Positions 20,294 through 31,300 are shown, counted from the stretch's first letter. The stretch: 64,000 nucleotides of DNA from Micrasema longulum (GCA_022494885.1 JAGVSM010001377.1:80977-144976), one strand, 5' to 3'. Numbers and translations: made by a program. The notes: a model not told the origin generated them from the letters alone.

Positions 20294-20674
20294 TATCTTA
20301 CAACATTATATTTTTTTTGGTATGTGTATTTTTGTACATACACAAATCTGGATTTCTCCCGAGGGGGAGTAGGTATATATTTTTTTTATCAATATTCCTA
20401 CAGAGATGAGGTAGAATTTTTTCAAATTCAGGATTATCGATATTCGAGCGTTTACAGGGCTTATGACCTGTCATTGGCTGGGTTGAGTGGCCACTTTACG
20501 TTTTTAACAACATTCCCCGCTCGAATATCGATAATCCTGAATTTGAAAAAATTCTACCTCATCTCTGTAGGAATATTGATAAAAAATATATACCTACTCC
20601 CCCTCGGGAGAAATCCAGATTTGTGTATGTACAAAAAATACACATACCAAAAAATAATGTTGTGTAATAAGATC
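20294..20674. repeat. Near-perfect long inverted repeat (hairpin)
   Basis: Arms 20,294-20,450 and 20,518-20,674 are almost exact reverse complements, for example GGATTTCTCCCGAGGGGGAG against CTCCCCCTCGGGAGAAATCC, and GGATTATCGATATTCGAGCG against CGCTCGAATATCGATAATCC. The 67-bp spacer is TTTACAGGGCTTATGACCTG onward, from the unclassified TAAGCCCTGTAAA family. A third, single copy in the orientation of the right arm is at 20,914-21,060. Both strands therefore show the same short open frame, an artefact of the palindrome. Confidence 0.93.
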
Positions 20675-20913
20675 TGGTCAAAATATAAGTATAAATAAAT
20701 TGCAGAATCATCTGCAGGCAATTACTAGTACTTAATTTAACTCGGAAGAGTCTTAAATACATAAAATAAAGTAATATGCTAATTAAAAATACTTAACTTC
20801 AATATCAATACATAGATGGTGCTCCAACACGCTAGTGAATGCTTTCTCATTTAATAAGATATATATACAAGAATCAAAATGAAACCAGTGTCGATATTCG
20901 CTAATAAGCGGAA

Positions 20914-21060
20914 TGGGGAATGTTGTACGTAAAGTGGCCACTCAACCCAGCCAATGACAGGTCATAAGCCCTGTAAACGCTCGAATATCGATAATCCTGA
21001 ATTTGAAAAAATTCTACATCATCTCTGTAGGAATATTGATAAAAAAAAATATAATATCTT
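20914..21060 (+). repeat. Single copy of the 20.3-kb hairpin unit
   Basis: GGGAATGTTGTACGTAAAGT, GGCCACTCAACCCAGCCAAT, TAAGCCCTGTAAACGCTCGA, then ATCGATAATCCTGAATTTG and AAAAAATTCTACATCATC. It is the reverse complement of the left arm plus spacer at 20,325-20,517. Confidence 0.88.
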
Positions 21061-21287
21061 ATTTTAATGAATCTGTTTTAGATTAAAAAAATGAAATTTA
21101 AAAAAATATATATATACATGTTTATAAATAAAAATGCATGTTAAACAAACTTCCTCTCTAAACACGAGTTTTCACTATATTAGAGAGTTAGAAACGTTAT
21201 TATCTATTATGTATGCACAAAACATTTGTAATTTCATACTTATTTTTTTAACAGTTTTATTTAATAGACAAAAGTAAAAAAAAATAA

Positions 21288-21425
21288 AGATGATCAGTTT
21301 TACGCTTCAGGTACCAGTCCAGGGTCTATGAAATATTCTAGTGTATAAACACCTTTTCAAATAAATATTTTACGTCAACCATGACGGGAATCCAATCCGA
21401 GACCACTACTCCACAAGCCGGACAA
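21288..21425 (-). mobile_element. tRNA-derived SINE (family A), truncated
   Basis: GATGATCAGTTTTACGCTTC, AGGTACCAGTCCAGGGTCTA and ACGTCAACCATGACGGGAAT match copy 1 colinearly. The tRNA head is shortened and eroded. Confidence 0.7.
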
Positions 21426-21429
21426 GAGG

Positions 21430-22224
21430 TTTCAGTGTATTTAAAAAATTCCTCAAATAATAAAAAAAGTACAACGACAACTGTAAAGTCTTTATATTTA
21501 AGCTCTGGCTTCTGAAAATCACCGCTGGCTTTACAGATGGAACATAAAAATAATCCATAAAATACTACAATCTATATTTGGTTCTTTATATCTTCAGTCT
21601 AAGAGGCCATAAACAGTAAAATTTATCAATCGCAATGGCACGGTTATTCAGGTTCAGGCTATCGAAGGCTTTCAATAATAATTGTCTACGAACAAATTGA
21701 TCTGGTGCGTGGGTGCCTCACGGAATTCCTTCATGACTTGAATACAAAACACACAGATCCGTGGAACTCTGAACCATAATAAATATTACAAAAGAGAAGA
21801 AAACGTTTTTCAAAAGAGAATGTCGAAGACTAGACATATAGTTTAACCTGTTTTCATTAAGAAACGTAGAACGGAGATGGACCTTACATGCATTTTCAAA
21901 TACTTAATGCTTCAAATGATGTCCCAACTCTGTTGCACGCAATGGTTTTTTACGTTCTCAACCATGACACCGGAAGTCAAAATCTGCTATTGAATTAATC
22001 TTCTAAGAACAACTTTTGTTTTTTATGCCCCAATGTCCAGAACGTGTAGATTAGTCAATTCGTCACACAACTTGGAATTCTTTGGGATAGATCTTCCGGC
22101 TTTTCGTAGATCTCTTCGTCACTAAAACAGCATGAGATGAAGATATATTGGCATATTGTGGGTTGCCATATTAATAGGCACACCTATGACCGATTTTTTT
22201 CTTTATCCTGACTTTGAAACTCCT
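21430..22224. other. Intronic stretch, nothing recognised
   Basis: Moderately AT-rich. No repeat partner in the window and no supported reading frame. Confidence 0.35.
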
Positions 22225-22575
22225 GGGCCCCGATTACAATGGGAAGTTAACATGTATCTTCAATTATATCTACAAAGTAAAATTCAGAATAGGGTATTTT
22301 CACGTTTTTTTTTTATTTTGCAAAAAAATAGAAAAAAAAATTACGATAGTAACTGTACAGTTTTTATTTTTTTATGTCCACGCGTTAATTTTTCAGAGCG
22401 GTTTAAAAACGTATACTTTGAATTGGCGCCAAAACAAACATTCGGATGCCGTATGGGCTTGTGACGTCACGCGTTACGAATTTGACTGACCGTTCAAACA
22501 AATTCATACGAATTTGTATAGCCTACGTGTTGTTTTTGTTGTAATTGGTTGTTTTAACTAATTAACGCGCATAAA

Positions 22576-22770
22576 ATGTCTTTAGTTATAAGATACAAGT
22601 ATTGTTTAATTCCGATGTGCACAAACACTACGGTGAAGACGCAAAATAAAGCTTTTTTCGCCATTCCTAGTACCTAATGAAAAAATGCAGAAAAAGTGGT
22701 TTAACGCATTTGAACGTTATGAAACGAGATGTTAAAAAAAACAAACCACTATTCTTTTTCCGTAGGTCTT
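22576..22770 (+). pseudogene. THAP-domain fragment
   Basis: From ATG at 22,576: MSLVIRYKYCLIPMCTNTT, then KTQNKAFFAIPST and two stops. In another frame KMQKKWFNAFER, and later KPLFFF-like sequence. C-x4-C followed by the FxxP and KxxxKW blocks is the front of a THAP zinc finger (C2CH), as in transposase-derived proteins of insects. The final Cys-His pair is not seen and stops break the frame: a relic. Confidence 0.68.
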
Positions 22771-23064
22771 GTTCAGTACGAAATACTATATTTTATGGTG
22801 TAGACTGTAGACTATAAACATTTACTAACAGTAGGTACTGAAATTAGCACTTATAAAGCTTGACAGGTACTACAATACTAAAATAGTTTATTCTTTGAAC
22901 GTTATTGTTTATATTTGTATTATATTTCTGTACTTATGTTACTTAGTTTAATTTGTGAAACTGTTGGTTTTCTATATGAATAAAAAATAAAATTACAAAA
23001 AAAATCCTGTATGAAAACCTACCTTATTTATGTGTAAAATTTATTGCATTTACATAATGGCAAC

Positions 23065-23290
23065 TGACCTTGAGATGCTGGACAGCCTTCACTCTTGCAG
23101 GAATCTATTATTTCCTATACTTCATCGCAAATCAACGTCACCGAGTACGATTTGGTTCTAACTTTAAGTTCTGCTGGGGTGACTCGACCTTTTACCATTC
23201 AAATATCACCCGTCCGTTTTACTTGAATGTAATCTATGGCACTGTCTCCGTAATTTACCCTAGCTGATATATTAATAAGTAAATCACATT
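23065..23290 (+). pseudogene. Possible LINE C-terminal scrap
   Basis: Frame LEMLDSLHSCRNLLFPILHR, then a shifted frame with STYDLVLTLSSAGVTRPF, is reminiscent of the C-terminal cysteine/histidine region of Jockey-type LINEs. Short and ambiguous. Confidence 0.3.
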
Positions 23291-24593
23291 TAATAAAAAA
23301 AAGGCATTAACACGCACTCGAGCAACAGAGATGTTTACAAGCAATGGTATTTTATGGATTATGTTGTGTCAAAGTCACGTTACTTCCCTTTTGCATTAAA
23401 TGTACGCTAAACAATATATTTATAGTACATGCAAATAATACAACTATTTGAATGAATACATTCTGGAAGCAAACATTATATATTTGCTTACCTTACGGCC
23501 TTTACATTTCTATACTCGAACTTAAAAAGTTTGTATTGGATGAGAAAAAAATACCCATCATGATTATTTCTATTTTGGGCAAGTTATCGGACTTTCCTTG
23601 TAAAAAACCAATTTTAGTCATAATGCTATGGATGTTTATAAATAAAAACAAAAAAAAACAAAGGAAAAGACGAAATTTAACTAGAAAAAACAAATAAAAA
23701 GCCACAAGCCGCCCGCGTCGGAGTATCTCAGTATAGGATTTGAGTGAACGTAGGATATATAAGTCACGCGTGACGTCATCAACCCTTTTGGCCAGTTACG
23801 GGCCGTTTTATTTCTATCAAACTTTTAATAGGAAATTATAAATGAAAACATTCGTTTCAGATTTTGATAGTAATATGGTTCGAATCGTAAAAATATTCTT
23901 TAAATACTGAATACATTAAAAATCATATCCCCAGTTTATGAAAATACCCTATTCTGTATGAAAAACAGAATATGCATACACTTTATTATTCTTAACATGT
24001 TCAATTATATGTTACCGACGAAGATACTTTAAATTTTTATGCGAATATACTAATTTTCGTGCACAAATATCGGTTTTTCTTTATAAAAAGTCGAAAATAA
24101 CTCTGTTAGCTTCCCATTGTAATCGGGGCCCTGTTATCGCTGCTATTTCTCTTTGAGAATGTTTATTGTTTAATAATAGCGTATTCATCGTCCACATTCC
24201 CTTAGGATGTCTCTGAAGACCTTACCATACTGAAAAAACACAATACTGGGGTCAATATGGCAAAAGTATTAATGAAATAAGATATGAACAAAAAACTTAA
24301 CAACGTTAACTGATAATTAATAATTACTTACGTTTTGGTATAACTGAACCGTTAAAAGTCCATCAAATAATGCATATACATATACATTTTTACAAGACCT
24401 TTGATCGCGGGTTTTCGTAATTGCTGACTACGTGGAAATAACTTAAATTATAGACAAATGTGACACTTTTCTAGTATTGCCACTTCTTATAAATGTCAGT
24501 GGTGGTACTAGCATCAAAAATAATAAAGGAACCCCAATCAAATACAAGTTAATTAGAAATACAGACAGTATAAACATTAAAATCACAAAACAT

Positions 24594-24967
24594 TTGTACT
24601 GTCCCTATTAATTTGGCAACCCACTGTAATAACCTACAGAGCTAACGCTCGAAGTCTTATATGTTGATGGCGTTTTCAAATGTATTATATCCCACTATTT
24701 TATTGCCCTTGTTTGTCTTTGAGACATAGTTTTATGGTATTTTTGCTCAGTTTCTTGTACATATTATGTTTCTTCTGTATATTGTACTGTCCCTATTAAT
24801 TTGGCAACCCACTGTAGTAACCTACAGAGCTAACGCTCGAAGTCTTATATGTTGATAGTGTTTTCAAATGTATTATATCCCACTATTTAATTACCCTTGT
24901 TTATCTTTGAGACATAGTTTTATGGTGTTTTTGCTCATTTCTTGTACATATTATGTTTCTTCTGTAT
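24594..24967 (+). repeat. Tandem duplication, two 188-bp units
   Basis: TTGTACTGTCCCTATTAATT recurs at 24,594 and 24,782. The units 24,594-24,781 and 24,782-24,967 match nearly base for base (GGCAACCCACTGTARTAACC, CTAACGCTCGAAGTCTTATA, TCTTGTACATATTATGTTTC). Confidence 0.93.
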
Positions 24968-25087
24968 AGCCTTTTGCTTTTTTTGTCTAGTTTACCATTT
25001 CTTAGAAAAAATACGTGGGTCAAATTTTTGTTATATTATTTGACATGGAAAATCATACACTTACTGCTTACTATTAAAATTTATTTC

Positions 25088-25440
25088 AACAGAGAAGGAA
25101 AACATTTTTGAGAGGGGAATATGGAAGTCTGGGCATTTACAGGGCTTATGACCTGTCATTGGCTGGTTTAAGTGGCCACTTTACACAATGTGTAACATTC
25201 ACCATTCTGCCCATGTTTTAACATCCACATTTCCTCAACTTTTCCATCTGTTGAGTTTTGTAAAGTAAAAGAGCTGAAACCTTTATCACGTGGGTGAGAT
25301 TCATCCGGCTGAACCAAATCACCTACTCGGCAACGCTTGTAAACAGTTTTCAAATTTTTATACTTCTTCTTTTACCAGGAAGTTTATTCAACAATGTTTG
25401 AGTGTGTCCAAATGCTTGCAGACTAAGCAAGTCGCAAACT
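25088..25440 (-). repeat. Unclassified TAAGCCCTGTAAATGCC family, near-full copy
   Basis: Minus strand, colinear with 48,009-48,383. It includes a frame with QPDESHPRDKGFSSFTLQNS and TDGKVEEMWMLKHGQNGECY, then TLCKVAT and a stop, followed by AACCAGCCAATGACAGGTCA, TAAGCCCTGTAAATGCCCAG and CTTCTCTGTTGAAATAAA. The peptide is closely similar to that of the 48-kb copy (about 60-70% of positions), although the DNA has diverged. Function unknown. Confidence 0.8.
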
Positions 25441-25699
25441 AAAAATCCAAAAATTATTTCGCCTTTTAGGGTATTTTCAAACGAATGTGAATATTTCCTT
25501 ATATACGTTTCTCAATTAATTAATTGTTTCGCAATACATATATGAATAAATGATAATTTTCGTTTTAAAAAAGAATAAACGTTTTTTCAAAAGACAAGTA
25601 TTCAGTTTTTCCCATAATTATAATCATTTTACATTCTGAACTGGGTACATTCAATTATTACTTAGGTACCTAGAATTTAATTTTATCGTTTAATTTTTT

Positions 25700-26110
25700 A
25701 GTTTTCATTATTTTATTATTAATGTACGTATGTGTATATGTTCATGTGTGTATGTGTATGTATATATTATATTATATGCATGTTCATATGTGCATATGTA
25801 TGTATATATGTGTATGTATATATGTATATATGTATATGGATGTGTGTGTATATGTATATATATATGTATGTTGTATGTGTACATTTATATTCATTTTTAT
25901 TTATTTTTTCATTGTTTTATATTTACTTACTATTTCTTCTTCCTTCTTCTCTTCCTTTCCTATTTTCCCATCCCACTTCCTTTCACCCCTAGCAAACTGT
26001 ACGTTTTGTTTTTTATAATTTTGTTCCTATATTAAACTCAAAAATGGTATTGTTTTTCTGTATATATTGTTTATAACTATGAATGTGTTGGTTTCAAAAA
26101 TTAAAAAAAA
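25700..26110 (+). repeat. (TATG/TATA)n low-complexity plus LINE-like 3' UTR
   Basis: 25,722-25,890 is a run of ATGTATATATGTGTATG-like units that leaves three overlapping open frames of Met, Tyr, Val, Cys and Ile: not genes. The following TCTTCCTTTCCTATTTTCCC and CATCCCACTTCC resemble the 3' UTR of the LINE at 56.46-56.88 kb. Confidence 0.75.
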
Positions 26111-26564
26111 AAACTGCATATGAGAACCTTTAGTCTACTTAATATTCACCTCAAGTAGGCTCAAATAAGTATTTGATTTTAATATTAAAACTATAATATA
26201 GAGTTCGACAAAATAAATACCAAGTTAATCATGAAATATAATAACCTGCTTAAAATTTTAAATATTTATACAAAATATTTTTGAGGCATGTTCGATAATA
26301 TAGTAGGTATCTGAAGTATTCGCATTTTCATCCAGAAATTTCGATATGATTTTACAGGTAAATGAAGACAACTCCTGTCGTAATCAAGGCCCAGGACTTG
26401 ACTATAAAGTGATCTAAATCATCACTGTATTGATTTGCAAGGCACTGCATGTGGGTAACTTGTAAATTTAATTAATATTTAGATGATGATGAGTGTAAAA
26501 CAAAAATGTACGTCTATTCACATGCCACGAATATTTATAAAACTAACCAGTTTAAAGCAGTCTT

Positions 26565-26700
26565 TATTACATTATGTAGTTCTAATATATATAGGGCCTT
26601 GCAGCCTTGGGCCTTATTTGACGGACTTGTGCAGTCTATTCTAACGATGATAAATATAATTTTTTATAATAAATACGAGCGCTAAAAAAATAAAATACAA
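26565..26700 (-). mobile_element. LINE 3' end (ACTGCATAAGTCCGT type), inverted
   Basis: The minus strand has GTTAGAATAGACTGCACAAG, then TCCGTCAAATAA, matching the plus-strand tails at 32.83-32.99 and 55.49-55.64 kb. Confidence 0.6.
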
Positions 26701-26760
26701 CTCAATAAAATTAATTCTAAGATAAAAAAATAAAAATTACTACCTGGTTACGCCTAGACA

Positions 26761-27232
26761 TAGTGGTAAAATAAGGATTGAAATACAATTGAACGTAGTT
26801 ATGCAGAAAGCAGCCAGTCCACAATAAAAAATATAAAAAAAGAGATATTGATGTTATCGGATGCAGTAAGGTCAATTCTTTGTCTTGCTAAATACAGCCG
26901 ACCGCTTTCACATAAAAAATTGAATTTAATCACCTTTTGAAAATAGTGTCGATTACAAAAATGGAATTTTTCTATTTGCTGAAAACACCCACAGCACTAG
27001 AAAAATCTTGCGGTTCTTTAAAAATCATTAAAACTGGTCAAGTACATAATTAGATTCTTGTTTGTCATATAAAACAAAATGTTTTCATTGTTTATTATTT
27101 GTTAAAGTCGAAAACATTCAACTGTTGTGTAGATTTGTATATTCACTCTTTTTACAAAAGTGCTATTATCTCAGTTTCACTTTTCTATGGCTGGCTTTCT
27201 GCATAACCCCGTTCAATTCTCATTCTACCACT
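26761..27232. mobile_element. Inverted-repeat element with ATGCAGAAAGC arms
   Basis: Left arm 26,761-26,817 (TAGTGGTAAAATAAGGATTG, ..GTAGTTATGCAGAAAGCAGC) is the inverse of right arm 27,186-27,232 (GGCTGGCTTTCTGCATAACC, CAATTCTCATTCTACCACTG). The outer boundaries may extend further (CCTAGACATAGTGG / TATTCTACCACTAAA). No coding capacity. Confidence 0.7.
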
Positions 27233-27567
27233 GTAAAAAGGATAGTGTTTCCGTCCGTATTCTACCACTAAACCTTGGAGTAACTTTATGCCAAGTTTAA
27301 GAGTAAGGCCCATAATAACAAAAACACGAAAATAAAATTTCCCCTCATAGACAATTTATAATCTGCCCCTTATAGAATTTCGAATGCAATACTTTACAAT
27401 TCTTATAATATTACAATTACGAGTAATACTTACATTTAATACTCTGTATTATTGTGACAATACATTTATATTTTTGTTTTTTAAAGGGAAATAACCCGCT
27501 GAGCCTCTAATTTTAAAACTTGTCACCAGAAAGATGATATTGAAGGATGTCTTGAAAAATACACCAT

Positions 27568-27675
27568 GGGTGGTATTCCAAACGCTCTCGCAGCCGTATT
27601 ATCTCGCGTATTTACAAACAAAATACACGAGAAAAATTGTTTTCTCATGCCGCGAGAGCGGTTCAGAATACCACC
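27568..27675. mobile_element. 110-bp MITE, GGTATTC...CTCTCG family, copy 2
   Basis: The best-preserved member: GGGTGGTATTCCAAACGCTC at one end and GAGCGGTTCAGAATACCACC at the other, an almost complete palindrome with the loop around ACAAACAAAATACACGAG. No coding capacity. Confidence 0.85.
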
Positions 27676-28614
27676 GCACGACATGCGACACCCAGACATA
27701 TTTGAAAAAAATATTTCTAAGATTCTTTTGAGCCCGTGACGTCATTTCACAGTTGGTTGTCTAAGTAACTGCCCCACGGCACCTGACTATAGAAAATATA
27801 TACACATTTTAATACTAAAAAAGTTCTGTAAATGATATGCTGTAGATAAAAAGGCTTTTAGTTGCTATGAACGTTTTTCTTATTTTTGTTATAAAATTAT
27901 AATAAAAGATACACTTAAGTTAACTTAAGTACTACTGTGTTAAGAAACTAAGATAGATTGAGGTTCGTAAAGTAGCTTTGATAAGCGCTGAAGGTGTAAT
28001 AAATTTATTTAATACCATATTAATTCAATCACTGCCTATTTTAACACCGAGCGTAATGTAATGTGCTTAATAATTATATACAGTGCACAAATTATATTGT
28101 GAAAAGAGATTTTTCTTCGCTATTCACGTAATAACATATTTTATGGATTTATTTTTGAACAGATAAGAAATTACTAGCAACACGTACATAGATACAAATA
28201 TAACTGGACCTAGTAATACTTTGTAACTGTCAACAGAAAACGAGTAACAAAAATGAAATAAAACAAAATAAAATATTTGTGCATGTTTATATACTGCCTA
28301 CCATTGACGTATAAGAAAAATACACGTTTCTCCCAACTAGCTTTATCCTAAATATAACAAATATTGCGTTGCTCTCAACAATTTGAAGAAAAAAAATGGC
28401 ACATCACGATACCCATACAATTATTTATGTGAAAAAGAGACATGCATATTTCTTTAGTTCATATTTATTTCAGTAAAACTTGTTACCATAGATTCGACAC
28501 TACCTAGCACCCGTCAAAATTTTGGAAAATACACTTAAAAATATAACTAATAATGTGTTTATTCCATATGTTGGATTTATGGACACCTTTAGCAACGCCA
28601 GAGACACGAATTGC

Positions 28615-28705
28615 TAATTTGTTGTAAAATAATGATGGAGATTAAATTATTGAGTAATTTGTTGTGAAACAATGATGGAGAATACATTATTGACTAATGT
28701 GTTGT
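28615..28705 (+). repeat. Short tandem repeat, 40-bp unit
   Basis: TAATTTGTTGTAAAATAATG ATGGAGATTAAATTATTGAG is repeated as TAATTTGTTGTGAAACAATG ATGGAGAATACATTATTGAC, then a third partial TAATGTGTTGT. Confidence 0.85.
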
Positions 28706-28779
28706 ATTTTTTTTTGTTTTATCCTCTTATTCTATTCATTTGGAAAGAAACGAAGAGAATTTTTTTTTTTTCAATATCT

Positions 28780-28930
28780 GGCACGATGATCCAGCTCAGG
28801 AAGTACGAAATATTTGCATTGAAAATCAGCCTTCATAATATGGATTACACGTCGACCGGTAATCAAAACTCGGGACTTCAGACACGATAGGTGAGATAGG
28901 TAAAAGCTCTAACCAGTAAACCACCAAGGC
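28780..28930 (-). mobile_element. Decayed tRNA-derived SINE (family A-like)
   Basis: Minus strand head GGCCTTGGTGGTTTACTGGT with TAGAGC, and a worn B-box region (CCCGAGTTTTGATTACC). The body has AATATTTCGTACTTCC and GATCATCGTGCC. Confidence 0.5.
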
Positions 28931-29064
28931 CCCGATTACAGTGGCAAGTTAAGAGAGTTATCTTCGACTGTCTTTATAGACGATAGGTTTTTATAGATTT
29001 TAATTTAGAGAAAAACCGATATTTGTGTTCGAAAATGAGTATCGGTAACCTATTGAATATGTTT

Positions 29065-29511
29065 TGTCGGCCTCGTAGTGTAATAGTCAGCGCGTTTGCC
29101 TACCATGCAAGAGGTTTCGGGTTCGATTTCTGCCATGGTTGACATGGAATATTATTTAAATGGGTGTTTTTACACTAGAATATTTCATAGTCCTTGGACT
29201 GGTACCTGAAGCGTAAGACTGATCACCTTACCTTCATGTAACAAAAATGATTTTACATTATTTTTTGCACCACAACAGGCCAGGAGGCCTAATTACAGTG
29301 GTGAATTACATCACAGAGCACCCAGGCTTGAGAAAAATCACATTTTATTTTTTGTGTTCTCACCGGGAATCGAACCCGGAACCTTCCAAGCGAGTCAAGC
29401 GTCTTGACCACTACACCACGGAGGCCGATTATCAAGATACGCTGCGATTGGTGTACCAATGCAGTCCCCCATGCACCATTAGATGCGGATAGGGAATGAT
29501 GATGACGATGA
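29065..29511 (+). mobile_element. tRNA-derived SINE (family A), interrupted by a second SINE
   Basis: Head TGTCGGCCTCGTAGTGTAAT, AGTCAGCGCGTTTGCC and B-box GGGTTCGATTT; end CACCATTAGATGCGGATAGG and ATGATGATGACGATGA. Flanked by TTGAATATGTTT (29,053-29,064) and TTGAACATGTTT (29,512-29,523), a 12-bp target duplication with one difference. Split by the SINE-B insertion at 29,245-29,428. Confidence 0.9.
29245..29428 (-). mobile_element. tRNA-derived SINE (family B), copy 1
   Basis: Minus strand: CGGCCTCCGTGGTGTAGTGG, TCAAGACGCTTGACTCGC, B-box GGTTCCGGGTTCGATTCCCG, GTGAGAACACAAAAAATAAA, body AATTCACCACTGTAATTAGG and CCTCCTGGCCTGTTGTGGTG, then an A/T-rich tail. Inserted in reverse in a family A SINE, so younger than it. 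A 5'-truncated copy is at 53,459-53,605. Confidence 0.88.
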
Positions 29512-29630
29512 TTGAACATGTTTAGAAGAAAAAATTGCATGCATATTCTGATTTTCATACAGAAAGCTTAATTTTACTTTGTAGATAAAATTAAAGATAA
29601 ATTTCAACTTCCCATTGTAATCCCGGCCCG

Positions 29631-29752
29631 GGGGTGATATTCTAAATCGCTCTCGCGGCCGTAGAAAACACTTTATTTCGTGAATTATGTATGTAAATAC
29701 ACGAGATAAATGGCTTTTCTACAGCCGCAAGAGCATTTGGAATATCAGTCCA
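29631..29752. mobile_element. 120-bp MITE, GGTATTC...CTCTCG family, copy 3
   Basis: GGGGTGATATTCTAAATCGC at the left and GAGCATTTGGAATATCAGTC at the right. It abuts the right end of the GGGCCCCG element at 28,928-29,629. Confidence 0.78.
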
Positions 29753-31300
29753 GGTTGACTAATCTCCAGCTGATTCCCTTTTTTCACCAAAAAGTAGCCA
29801 TCGAGTCGTTAACACTCGCGCAGTGTTTTGGTACTACACATAAATGTATTTTCGCGTTAGAATCCAGCATGGCAAACAAGATACCGAAATGGATTGATTT
29901 GAATATTTGTCACGTCACTCTATAAATGTATATAAATCTTCAAACGTTTTGGCGAAAGGATTCGAGGCATTTCCGCTCGACTAAAACAACTTGGTTACAT
30001 CCGTTGAAGATAAAAATAAAAAACAATTTAGAAGGATCACTTAACACACACGCAAGACTTTTGCTGAGTATTCAAATCAAGTATGTTTAGTGGAATTTTT
30101 TTTGTCCAATAAATTAATCTTTTTTTAGCATAAAGAAAATATACTAGCGTCTTTACAGTTCCTTTAATTTGATAAATAAAGGTTTGATCATATTTGACGT
30201 TCCCGGTTCGATTCGTAAAATATAAGTTTGAGCGGTGCTTTTTAAAACTGTAATATTTTATTGTACCGGTGTAAAATGTTGCCACAGTAAAAAAAATATT
30301 TATTCAATATATTTTTTCCATCTGTTTTACTATCTTCCTAGTGTACGTATCGAGGCGTTAAAGTAGCCAGCTTTGTGATCGCTCGGTAGATAAATACAGA
30401 CGATCGTTAAGCATGTCGTTTTGGTAATTATCAAAAATCATATAAAATCTTGTTCAAGCAAGCATTTTCTGCTTGAATTGGGATTTATTGGAGTCTATAA
30501 ACGCTTTAAAGTGGGCACTTAAACTATATACAGGAACTATTTTTAATTTTAATGAAGAAACGTGTACGAAATTTCATTCATTGGTTGGACTCGATTATAT
30601 GACGTCCAGATGACAAGGCGGTAGAACATACCGAGGTAGATAGAGATAGTGCAGAAGTTACGTGTACCGTCTCGATATGTACACATGAAGATAGCGTTCA
30701 TAATCGCGGCACTGGTGCTACGATAACGGTATTTAAAGAAAAGTATCGGTTACAAGTCTCGATACCTATACGGAAAGGAAATTTCAAAGATGTTTTAAAC
30801 TGTAAATAAGACAAACGAAGATGCTCACATAATTTTACTGACTAAAATAATAAAAAGAGAGAAATCGAAGTTTAGATTTTTAAAAATTAAACTGCATTTA
30901 TTTAACTGATTTAGTTATATTGAAAATCATCATGTTGGTTTACGGTAATTACGATAATTAAGAATACTGTCGTTTTTCTGAAGCAAAATATTTACGAGTG
31001 TTAGGAGCTTATATTCTTATAAGGTAAGTCCAAATTTTGACGAGGATGAGGTATCGACCCAACTCAAAGTAAAAAGCTTCGCAAATTTTTATCATTTAAA
31101 TGCATTAAGATCTAACCGAATTTAATTTTAATGGGGCAAGTGGCTACTATGTTGCATAATAACTATGTATTCACTGACTTAAAATTATTTTAAAAGTAAA
31201 AAAACCTTGCATCGAATAACTCGATCTCAATAACGTGAAAAGGATCGGTGTCCTTAGTGACATTGTTTATCGGAGATATGAGAACTAACGTTCTTGCAAT
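29753..31300. other. Lower-copy part of the large intron
   Basis: No repeat family recognised between about 29.76 and 31.3 kb. 30,580-30,800 is less AT-rich (GACGTCCAGATGACAAGGCG, TACCGAGGTAGATAG). No supported reading frame. Confidence 0.4.

Larger units (their letters stand above)
22292..23949. mobile_element. TA-flanked TIR element carrying a THAP relic
   Basis: TIRs GGGTATTTTCACG at the left and ATGAAAATACCC at the right, with TA on both sides (22,290-22,291 and 23,950-23,951), inside the GGGCCCCG element. 1,658 bp. It holds a broken THAP domain (22,576-22,770) and possibly a LINE scrap (23,070-23,290). The rest is AT-rich without an intact transposase. TA duplication suggests the Tc1/mariner-like or a related integration mode; THAP domains also occur in P-type transposases, so the superfamily is open. 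Confidence 0.7.
22225..24131. mobile_element. GGGCCCCG-TIR element interrupted by another element
   Basis: GGGCCCCGATTACAATGGGA at the left is inverted at the right as TCCCATTGTAATCGGGGCCC. Further in, the left end (TACAAAGTAAAATTCAGAAT) and right end (CGAAGATACTTTAAATT, AACCGATATTTG-type) match the shorter relative at 28,928-29,629. So the original element was roughly 250 bp and the 1.66-kb THAP-bearing element was inserted at 22,292. Confidence 0.85.
28928..29629. mobile_element. GGGCCCCG-TIR element, short form, carrying two SINEs
   Basis: GGCCCCGATTACAGTGGCAA at the left and ACTTCCCATTGTAATCCCGG at the right. The interior (AACCGATATTTGTGTTCG, ATTCTGATTTTCATACAG, TTTTACTTTGTAGATAAAAT) matches both flanks of the interrupted element at 22,225-24,131. 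A SINE-A copy is inserted at 29,065-29,511. Confidence 0.83.

Noticed and set aside
20324..20762. Open frames of 124 and 67 codons on opposite strands with the same peptide start
   Set aside because: They are mirror images produced by the long inverted repeat, not two genes.
25722..26035. Three overlapping 86-101 codon open frames
   Set aside because: They come from a TATG/TATA low-complexity run open in all three frames, with Tyr-Val-Cys-Met-Ile composition only.
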